Shown here piece after piece: positions 35,224-42,263 of a stretch of DNA of 64,000 bases; position 1 is the first letter of the stretch; each line of letters starts with the position of its first letter. The DNA lies in NCBI RefSeq assembly GCF_010119245.1, contig NZ_WNKG01000007.1, forward strand, positions 310,001 through 374,000, in the 5' to 3' direction. A program made the position numbers and the translations under genes. The notes beneath the pieces are model-generated. The model had not been told where the DNA came from. It did no database searches and saw only the letters and a list, made by a program, of their open reading frames with translations. Source of the DNA: Cyclobacterium salsum. Its GTDB lineage: Bacteria; Bacteroidota; Bacteroidia; Cytophagales; Cyclobacteriaceae.

Positions 35224-35835
35224 ATGAATGCACTGTTAATTATTGACGTACAAAATGATTTTATCCCGGGGGGATCATTGGCTGTTCCTGGTGGAGATGA
35301 AATCGTACCGGTGATCAATGGCCTGATGGGTCGGTTTGAGTTGGTCTTGGCCACTCAGGACTGGCACCCCCAAGACCATATGAGTTTTGCCTCCAATCAT
35401 AAGGGAAAAAAACCTTTTGAGGAGATCGTGCACCAAGGCTTGGATCAGATTCTCTGGCCAGACCATTGTGTACAAGGAACGTCAGGTGCCGCCTTTCATC
35501 CCGATTTAAATGCAAATCCAATAGAAGCAATTTTTCGGAAAGGTATGGACCGGGATATTGACAGTTACAGCGGGTTTTATGACAATGGCCATAAAAAAAG
35601 TACGGGACTTACAGGATACTTGAAAGAAAAGGGCGATCCTGTCATTTATTGCTGTGGATTGGCGGCGGATGTATGTGTTTATTTTACCCTAAAAGATGCC
35701 CTGCAAGAAGGGTTTGAGGTTACGTTAATTTCCGATGCCACCCGGGCATTGGATGATGAAAAATTTGCCGAAATGGAAAAAGAACTGGTGAGCTTGGGGA
35801 TGGAGTCGGTTGAAAGTAGAGAGCTCACCTTTTAG
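35224..35835 (+). CDS. pncA: Nicotinamidase
   Basis: This 203-aa enzyme deamidates nicotinamide to nicotinate for NAD+ salvage. The catalytic triad is Asp8 (IDVQNDF), Lys106 (FRKGMDR) and Cys151 (GLAADVCVY). Metal ligands are Asp46 and His48 (QDWHP) and His81 (WPDHC). Length is typical of PncA. It may be transcribed with the macro-domain gene. Confidence 0.93.
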   Translation: MNALLIIDVQNDFIPGGSLAVPGGDEIVPVINGLMGRFELVLATQDWHPQDHMSFASNHKGKKPFEEIVHQGLDQILWPDHCVQGTSGAAFHPDLNANPIEAIFRKGMDRDIDSYSGFYDNGHKKSTGLTGYLKEKGDPVIYCCGLAADVCVYFTLKDALQEGFEVTLISDATRALDDEKFAEMEKELVSLGMESVESRELTF

Positions 35836-35903
35836 GCGGGTTCCAGGTCCCGCTGTTCCCGATAATCGGTTCCCTTACGTTAAAATGGCTAAACTTCGCT
35901 GGA

Positions 35904-35934
35904 TTGACAATGAGCCAATTTTTTGTTACATTGG
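35904..35934 (+). promoter_or_regulatory. Promoter candidate for the BTAD/AAA regulator
   Basis: TTG (35904-35906), 20 bp, then TACATTGG (35927-35934), one base from TAnnTTTG. Predicted start near 35941, leaving about 55 nt of leader to the ATG at 35996. Confidence 0.4.
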
Positions 35935-35995
35935 GTTAATTGGTTGATTATCATCGTCTTCATCCTAAGGTTGAATTCAACAAAAAGATCGGGTC

Positions 35996-38900
35996 ATGAC
36001 TTCACCAGCAGCACTTTTATCTCCTACCTTAAAAATAAAACTCCTTGGTGGGTTTGCAGTTCATATTGAGGGACAAATGCTTTCCAGTTCGGCCATCAAG
36101 GGCAGAAAAGCCAGGTCCTTACTTAAGCTGCTGGCACACCAACGGCAATATCAGATGGTAAGGGATCATGCCGTAGATATTTTATGGCCTGAATTGGAAG
36201 CGGATGCAGCCAATGCACAATTGTATAAAGCCCTTTACCATATCCGAAAAGCCTTTGCAAAACACCATAAAGATGCGGGAAATTGGATTGGGATTACCGA
36301 TGAACTTATAAAGGTCTCTCCTCCAGGGGGATTGGTTACTGATACAGCACTTTTCACCCAATCAGCTCGAATAGGACTAAGGGATAAAAATACAGCTGAA
36401 CTGGAAAATGCTTTGTCATATTATTCCGGTGACTTTCTTCCCATGGACCGCTATTCGGATTGGGCTTCCTTTCCTCGGGAGCATTATCGTCAACTTTACC
36501 TGGATGTGCTTTCCGCCTTGGCAGAAGCCTATGAAAATCAAGGCAAGCTCTCTGAAGCTGCTGAATTGATGCGTCTTGCCTTGGATAAAGAGCCTACATT
36601 GGAAACCGCCCATGGTCAGTTGATGCGAATTTTTGTCAAGATGGAGCAGCCGACCCGCGCATTTCATCAATATGAAGTTTGCAGACAGACCCTTCGGGAT
36701 GAACTGGGCATTAGTCCTTCACCAAATACCAGGAAAATCCTGGATGATGTGGCCGAAGGAAAACTCCGGGAAAAGAAGGAAGCAAGTTCTAATGGAACTT
36801 CCGGTTCTAGTTCCTCCTCCCCCCTTATCGGACGGGCTGAAGCCTGTGCCGCTATAGATCAGAGCCTTGAAGACTTAAGCAAAGGGATGGGTGGAAGCAT
36901 GGTCCTATGCGGAGGAGCAGGTCTGGGTAAAACCCGCTTGGTTGAGGAATTACGCCTGCAAGCCCGGGAAAAAAGATTAAATGTCTTTATGGGATGCACC
37001 CATTCTGACCGGGGGAATAGGCTATACGAACCCTTCATTGATTTGTTCGAAGAGATACTCAGCCATCAATCTGGATTGAAAAATATTCTCCCCAATGAAT
37101 TGGGATTCCTAATACCAGGTTTCGCCGGGAGTACGCAACCGTTAGCCCATGGAGACAAACGGGCCACAAAAGGAGATCTCTTTGCCCAGGTGCATCGGTT
37201 TTTTTGCCAACTTTCGCTGGCAGGTCCTGTTATCATCATTTTGGAAGACCTGCATGCTGCCGACCGCGCGAGCAATGATCTGTTGGCCTATTTGATTGAG
37301 CACCGCGGTCGGATGCCCCTCCTTTATGTACTGACTTACCGAAATGAAAAAGGACGGCCTTTATCCGGCCTGTTAGCTGATCTGCAGGGTCATTTAGGAG
37401 AAGTACTCGAACTTGGCCCTTTTACCTATGAAGAACACATCCAATTGCTCCAATCCCAGGCTGAAAATGAAAGGTTATCTAAGGAATTGGCCGAGAATAT
37501 TTATCAACTTGCCGAAGGAAATCCTTTTTATGCCCTGGAGCTTTTTTTTCATTACAGGGGAAATGGCAATAGGTTCCTTTCTGAGAAGTTGGAAAGCCAT
37601 GAAATACCATCCGCTGCAACAGGTACCCAAAAAATCCCACCGTCCATTTCCAAAATTCTTGAGCAGAAGCTGGAGAGGCACTCGCCTGCCGCCCGGCAAT
37701 TGCTGTTTATTGCAGCAGTATTAGGGCGACAGGTACCTTACCAAATGCTGTCATCTATGTGGGAGGTCGAAAATGATGATGACCTGTTTAATGCGCTTGA
37801 GGAGGTCCTCCGGTCCAGGATATTGGAAGAGAACGGTCTTGATTATAGTTTTAGGCATGCACTGGATCAGGAAACCATCTATGCATCCATTGGTGAGGCC
37901 CATCGACAAATGTTACATCAAAGAGTAGCGGAAATGATTGTGGAAATGTCACCTGATACGACTGAAACACCCGCTGAATTAATTGCCTGGCATTATCTTG
38001 GGGCCAAAGAATGGATGAAGGCGGCCCACTATTTAAAAACTGCGGGTAGACGTGCCGATAAGGTTTATGCCCATGAAAACGCACTTCAGCGTTACAGGGA
38101 AGCCTACGATGTTATCAATAAAGAAATTCAGGCCTGCGGGAACAAGGTCGGGGATGCCAAAGCATTGAAGGCTGAAATAATGGAGGGGATCGGTGATGTT
38201 TACCGGGCCTCGGGCCAGCTTGGGAAGAGTTACGAAGCCTATGAAGAAGCCCTTTCCCTTGACGAATGCGTACCCATACGAGATCAGGAATTACAGGAAC
38301 TTCATCGAAAAATGGCCGTCGCTGCGATTTTTCGAAAGGATAGTGAAACCTCAAAAAAGCATTTGGACAAAGCATTCGCACTTCAGACAAGTGAGCTCGG
38401 CCCTCAGGAACGCCTGTTGATTACCAAAGCGCTTTATCTATGGAACGTCAACCGATTGGATGAAGCTTATGGTATGGCCCAAAAAGCATTTTGGGGGGCT
38501 AAAGAAGCGGGTATGGAGGCAGAAGCCTCGCAAGCCTGCGAGATCCTGGCGATGACATGTCTTCCGCTTCGCCGTTTTAAGGAAGGCTTAAAATATGAGG
38601 AGGAACTTGAAATCCTTGGCTGGTCCCCGGAAATTCTTCTGGCAAACGATTTGCACCGGTGCTTGGGGGAGTTTCATATTGACACAAATCAACCTTTACA
38701 GAAACCACAATCATTATCTGAGCGGGTTTCTTTTCAGGTGGACGGTTTACGGTCCGTTTCTTTTAAAAAAATGACTGCGCAGGAAGGTTCTCCAGCAAGG
38801 ATGGCCTATTCACATGCCCGGAAAGGTGTACTTCTTACCTTGACAGGAAACAAAGCATTGGGTTGGCAAACCGTACAGGACGGCTTTGTTTATGCCATGC

Positions 38901-39352
38901 AGGCCGGGGTGGGAGATCATTGCCTGCGAAGGCTTTATGCCATTGGAATCTGGAACAGAGTGGAAGCCCATGACCTTGAACAGGTGGGGGTATTGATTGA
39001 AAACACGGAAAAACTGCTGGCCCAATCAGCACCCTGCCCAGCCTGTATTTTGGAACTCTATCCCTGGTTTTCCTATTATTTTTTACAAATAAGGGAGTTG
39101 GGGAAGGCCCAGGAATGTTGTAAAGCCATCGCTGAACTTTCAAAAAAGACAAGTAATCCCACTGGCAGAGCGATGACAGCGATGATCAAATCCAGCTTTT
39201 GTGCAGCCCAAATGAATTGGGAGCAAGCAGGGGAATTCAAGAAAAAATCCCGAAGGATTTTGGAAAATGAAGTTCCTGAAGCCGTTAAACCTGCGATCGC
39301 AGACTACCTTAAACTAATGGCTGAACAACAGCGAACCCTTCAACCGATTTAG
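35996..39352 (+). CDS. Large BTAD/AAA transcriptional regulator (SARP-LAL-like)
   Basis: This is a 1118-aa protein. Residues about 10-100 are an OmpR-type winged helix (IKLLGGFAVHIEG, LLAHQRQYQMVRDHAVDILW, YKALYHIRKAF). Residues 105-255 are the bacterial transcriptional activation (BTAD) repeat domain, followed by a Ser-rich linker. Residues about 278-470 are an AAA/STAND ATPase with Walker A GGAGLGKT (306-313) and Walker B IIILEDLHAAD. From about 640 to the end are TPR helices. This layout is known from actinobacterial SARPs such as AfsR and from MalT-like STAND regulators, where a ligand or partner triggers ATP-dependent activation. Uncommon in Bacteroidota. It stands directly ahead of the methyltransferase, globin and flavoprotein genes, so local control is likely (inference). 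Confidence 0.85.
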   Translation: MTSPAALLSPTLKIKLLGGFAVHIEGQMLSSSAIKGRKARSLLKLLAHQRQYQMVRDHAVDILWPELEADAANAQLYKALYHIRKAFAKHHKDAGNWIGITDELIKVSPPGGLVTDTALFTQSARIGLRDKNTAELENALSYYSGDFLPMDRYSDWASFPREHYRQLYLDVLSALAEAYENQGKLSEAAELMRLALDKEPTLETAHGQLMRIFVKMEQPTRAFHQYEVCRQTLRDELGISPSPNTRKILDDVAEGKLREKKEASSNGTSGSSSSSPLIGRAEACAAIDQSLEDLSKGMGGSMVLCGGAGLGKTRLVEELRLQAREKRLNVFMGCTHSDRGNRLYEPFIDLFEEILSHQSGLKNILPNELGFLIPGFAGSTQPLAHGDKRATKGDLFAQVHRFFCQLSLAGPVIIILEDLHAADRASNDLLAYLIEHRGRMPLLYVLTYRNEKGRPLSGLLADLQGHLGEVLELGPFTYEEHIQLLQSQAENERLSKELAENIYQLAEGNPFYALELFFHYRGNGNRFLSEKLESHEIPSAATGTQKIPPSISKILEQKLERHSPAARQLLFIAAVLGRQVPYQMLSSMWEVENDDDLFNALEEVLRSRILEENGLDYSFRHALDQETIYASIGEAHRQMLHQRVAEMIVEMSPDTTETPAELIAWHYLGAKEWMKAAHYLKTAGRRADKVYAHENALQRYREAYDVINKEIQACGNKVGDAKALKAEIMEGIGDVYRASGQLGKSYEAYEEALSLDECVPIRDQELQELHRKMAVAAIFRKDSETSKKHLDKAFALQTSELGPQERLLITKALYLWNVNRLDEAYGMAQKAFWGAKEAGMEAEASQACEILAMTCLPLRRFKEGLKYEEELEILGWSPEILLANDLHRCLGEFHIDTNQPLQKPQSLSERVSFQVDGLRSVSFKKMTAQEGSPARMAYSHARKGVLLTLTGNKALGWQTVQDGFVYAMQAGVGDHCLRRLYAIGIWNRVEAHDLEQVGVLIENTEKLLAQSAPCPACILELYPWFSYYFLQIRELGKAQECCKAIAELSKKTSNPTGRAMTAMIKSSFCAAQMNWEQAGEFKKKSRRILENEVPEAVKPAIADYLKLMAEQQRTLQPI

Positions 39353-39424
39353 GAATTTTTCAGAAACCCGGGTTGCTACATTTTTCATCATTCAAACCGG
39401 AAGAAAACCGGAAGATTTGATTGG

Positions 39425-39432
39425 TAGTTTTG
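39425..39432 (+). promoter_or_regulatory. -7 element ahead of the methyltransferase gene
   Basis: TAGTTTTG matches TAnnTTTG exactly, 33 bp before the ATG at 39465. No TTTG at the -33 distance, as would suit an activator-dependent promoter. Two copies of ACCGGAAGA (39396-39404 and 39407-39415) lie just upstream and could be an activator site. Confidence 0.4.
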
Positions 39433-39464
39433 GGAAAAATCAAAAATCCATAAAACTACTAGTT

Positions 39465-40250
39465 ATGCCTATTTCAAATACAAAATTAGATGAAGCATCG
39501 GTGTTTCATGCCGTAAAAGAAATGTATGAGGAAGTAGCCGTAAAACCTGAAAAGGGCTTTCATTTCCCAACGGGAAGAAACTCTTGCCTTTTCCTGGGCT
39601 ATCCGGAGGAGGTGCTGAACGCCATTCCCGATACTGCCATTGAATCTTTTGCGGGAGTCGGCTATCCATTAATGGCTGATATGATCCGGCCGGGACAAAC
39701 GGTGGCCGATATTGGTTCCGGTTCTGGTACCGATGTGTTGATTGCAGCCCTCAAAACGGGACCGGATGGTCAGGTTTTCGGCATAGACATGACCGAAGAA
39801 ATGATTGCCAAGGCACAGAAAAACATCAAAAATGCCGGTATGCACCAGGCCAAAATAATCAAAGGCCGGGCCGACAAGGTGCCTTTGGAGGAGGCATCTG
39901 TAGATGTGGTAATCAGTAACGGTGTGTTCAATTTGGTACCTGATAAAGAAAAGGCCTTCCGCGAAGCTTATCGTATCCTCAAGCCGGGAGGTCAGCTTCA
40001 AATTGCAGACATCGTCCTTTCTAAACCGGTTTCCGAGACGTCGAAATCCAATCCCCAGCTCTGGGCAGAGTGTATTGTCGGCGCTGAACCGATAGATCGC
40101 TATTTGGAAATTATCCGGTCGGCAGGGTTCGAAAATGTAACCGTAATCGACCGTTTGGATTATTTCGACCGCAGTTCCAACGAAGGAACAAAAAAAGCTG
40201 CAAAAGGACTTGGAGCACATACTATCGTACTGACTGGAGAAAAAAATTAA
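39465..40250 (+). CDS. Class I SAM-dependent methyltransferase (ArsM/UbiE-like)
   Basis: This 261-aa cytosolic methyltransferase has SAM motif I DIGSGSGT (82-89), motif II FGIDMTEEMI, and the post-motif VISNGVFNLVPDKEKAFREAYRILKPGG split over two regions. The overall style matches arsenite methyltransferase ArsM, including Cys41 and a Cys in WAECIVGAEP. However, the ArsM cysteine set is not fully visible, so an arsenic role is not established. It starts at ATG 39465; the TTG at 39417 is less likely because a -7 element lies between. First gene after the BTAD regulator. Confidence 0.75.
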   Translation: MPISNTKLDEASVFHAVKEMYEEVAVKPEKGFHFPTGRNSCLFLGYPEEVLNAIPDTAIESFAGVGYPLMADMIRPGQTVADIGSGSGTDVLIAALKTGPDGQVFGIDMTEEMIAKAQKNIKNAGMHQAKIIKGRADKVPLEEASVDVVISNGVFNLVPDKEKAFREAYRILKPGGQLQIADIVLSKPVSETSKSNPQLWAECIVGAEPIDRYLEIIRSAGFENVTVIDRLDYFDRSSNEGTKKAAKGLGAHTIVLTGEKN

Positions 40251-40253
40251 AGC

Positions 40254-40270
40254 TTGACAGTACCTGTCAA
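40254..40270. promoter_or_regulatory. Perfect palindrome between the methyltransferase and globin genes
   Basis: TTGACAG, TAC, CTGTCAA: a perfect 7-bp inverted repeat with a 3-bp centre, beginning 4 bp after the methyltransferase stop and 68 bp ahead of the globin ATG. It could be a repressor operator or an mRNA hairpin. No U-run follows, so not an obvious terminator. Confidence 0.45.
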
Positions 40271-40337
40271 ACAGGACGATTGGGTGCCCCATTCAGACCG
40301 AAAAAACCTATTATTTTAAAATTAAAATTAGATAATT

Positions 40338-40727
40338 ATGGAACCGAACACAAAGAACCAATCTCTATACGAGCGATTGGGAAAAGCCCAAGGCATTTCA
40401 GCATTGGTTGATGATATTGTAAAGGCACATATGGCTAATGATGAAATAAAGGCTCGCTTTTTACCCTATAAGGAAGACCCGGATAATTTGAAACAAATCA
40501 AAGACCACCTGGCAAATTTTCTTTGTGCCGGAAGTGGTGGCCCGGAACAATATACGGGAAGGGACATGCCTGCCGCCCATAAGGGAATGAACATCAGCGA
40601 AGCTGAATATTTAGCTGCAACCGATGATATTATGATGGTATTAGAACAACATGGGATCGATGAGGAATCCCAAAAAGAGGTGCTTGCAGTGGTTTATTCT
40701 CTTAAGGAGGAAATTGTCAGGCTTTAA
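40338..40727 (+). CDS. Truncated (2/2) hemoglobin, group I-like
   Basis: This 129-aa globin shows SLYERLGKAQGISALVDDIV at the start, FLCAGSGGPEQYTGRDM and the proximal heme-ligand His81 in MPAAHKGMNIS, the typical truncated-hemoglobin motif. Such proteins bind O2 or NO and often support NO detoxification or oxygen supply to an oxidase. It sits between the methyltransferase and the flavoprotein on the same strand (42-bp gap to the latter). Confidence 0.88.
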   Translation: MEPNTKNQSLYERLGKAQGISALVDDIVKAHMANDEIKARFLPYKEDPDNLKQIKDHLANFLCAGSGGPEQYTGRDMPAAHKGMNISEAEYLAATDDIMMVLEQHGIDEESQKEVLAVVYSLKEEIVRL

Positions 40728-40768
40728 TTATGGAGCAAATATTTTAGGATCAGTGAATAAAACCAATC

Positions 40769-42172
40769 ATGAATACTCAGAAAATCAATGAAGAACAGGT
40801 TAACGAACTAAAATCTCAAACTAGGGGCGAAGTAATTTTGCCGGAGGATGCCCAATATGACGAAGCGCGTGCCCTATACAATGGGATGATCGATAAATGC
40901 CCTGCGATGATTGTGCGGTGCAAAAATTCCGGAGATGTCATCTATTCAGTGAATTTCGCCCGAGAACATGATTTATTGTTGGCCATCCGTAGTGGAGGGC
41001 ACAACGGTCCCGGTCTTGGTACTTGTGATGGCGGAATGATGATTGACCTTTCCTTAATGACAGGGGTTCAGGTTGACCCTGAAGATCGTACTGCCACCGT
41101 AGAAGCCGGATGTACCTGGGGGGATGTGGACCATGCGACTCATGCTTTTGGATTGGCCACGGTCAGCGGGGTAATCTCCACCACTGGCGTAGGCGGGCTT
41201 ACCCTTGGGGGAGGTCACGGTTATTTGACCCGGCAATATGGGCTGACCATTGACAACTTGTTGGAAGCCGATGTGGTCCTGGCTGATGGGCGTTTTGTGA
41301 AAGCCAGCGAAGAAAAAAACGAAGACCTGTTTTGGGCCCTTCGTGGTGGAGGGGGTAATTTTGGAATTGTCACCTCCTTTAAATTCAAATTACATCCGGT
41401 AGATACGGTCATTGCAGGGCCTTTGTTCTGGCCGCTAGACCAACTTGAAACCACCCTAAAATGGTACAGGGATTGGCTGCCCAAGGCGCCGGAAGCTATC
41501 GGCTCATTCTTTTTGTTGGCTGAAATTCCTTCGGCACCCCCTTTCCCTGAATCGGTACAGGGCAAGAAAGTATGTGGGCTGATGTGGTGCCATACGGGCT
41601 CATTGGAAGAAAGCGAACGGGCGATTCAGGAAGCCCGGGAGGTAGCCGAGCCTCTATTCGAGCACACGGGCCCCATGCCTTATCCGGCTTTACAAAGCTT
41701 GTTCGATGTATTCTATCCTAAGGGTGACCAATGGTATTGGAAAGGCGATTATGTCAACGAAATAAGCGATGAAGCCATTGCCGAACACCTGCGTTTTGCA
41801 GAAGTACCGACTCCGCAATCCTGCATGCACCTCTATCCCATTAACGGAGCTGTAAACCGGGTGGATAAGCATGAAACAGCTTGGAGTAAGCGGGATGCCA
41901 ATTGGTCGATGGTGATTGTTGGGGTGGATGCTGATCCAAAAAACAAAGATAAAATAGCCAATTGGGCTCGGGATTATTGGGAAGCCCTGCATCCGCATTC
42001 GGCCGGAGGTTCCTACATCAACTTCCTGATGGAAGAAGGAGAAGAACGGATTCGTGGTACCTATGGTGATAATTATAACCAACTGGTGGAGATAAAAAAC
42101 AAATACGATCCTGAGAATTTCTTTAGGGTCAACCAAAACATTCAACCAAAACCAGTGGAGTTAGACCGCTAA
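40769..42172 (+). CDS. FAD-linked oxidase (berberine-bridge / 6-hydroxynicotine-oxidase type)
   Basis: This 467-aa flavoprotein is of the p-cresol methylhydroxylase superfamily. The FAD domain has IRSGGHNGPG, whose His78 is the usual 8-alpha-histidyl FAD attachment, and TLGGGHGYLTRQYGL. The position of the second, 6-S-cysteinyl attachment in bicovalent members reads SGVISTTGVGG with no Cys, so attachment should be single. The C-terminal BBE segment is DPENFFRVNQNIQ. These enzymes oxidise alcohols, amines or sugars with O2, giving H2O2. No signal peptide. The globin beside it could supply O2 (inference). Confidence 0.85.
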   Translation: MNTQKINEEQVNELKSQTRGEVILPEDAQYDEARALYNGMIDKCPAMIVRCKNSGDVIYSVNFAREHDLLLAIRSGGHNGPGLGTCDGGMMIDLSLMTGVQVDPEDRTATVEAGCTWGDVDHATHAFGLATVSGVISTTGVGGLTLGGGHGYLTRQYGLTIDNLLEADVVLADGRFVKASEEKNEDLFWALRGGGGNFGIVTSFKFKLHPVDTVIAGPLFWPLDQLETTLKWYRDWLPKAPEAIGSFFLLAEIPSAPPFPESVQGKKVCGLMWCHTGSLEESERAIQEAREVAEPLFEHTGPMPYPALQSLFDVFYPKGDQWYWKGDYVNEISDEAIAEHLRFAEVPTPQSCMHLYPINGAVNRVDKHETAWSKRDANWSMVIVGVDADPKNKDKIANWARDYWEALHPHSAGGSYINFLMEEGEERIRGTYGDNYNQLVEIKNKYDPENFFRVNQNIQPKPVELDR

Positions 42173-42263
42173 AGGTTTTCGAATTTTTTGAATTCCGGGT
42201 TTCCTTTTCCGGAGTCCCTGAAACTGACATGAATAAATAGATTCATTATAATGATTGAGCGAG

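Noticed and set aside
35836-35853. Intrinsic terminator after pncA
   Set aside because: GCGGG/CCCGC can pair but the stem is 5 bp and no U-run follows.
39465-40250. Arsenic-detoxification operon
   Set aside because: The methyltransferase resembles ArsM, but no ArsR, ArsB/Acr3 or ArsC gene is adjacent and the full ArsM cysteine set is not seen.
39669-40292. 207-codon minus-strand frame
   Set aside because: Antisense to the SAM methyltransferase; Cys/His/Phe-rich translation typical of a shadow.
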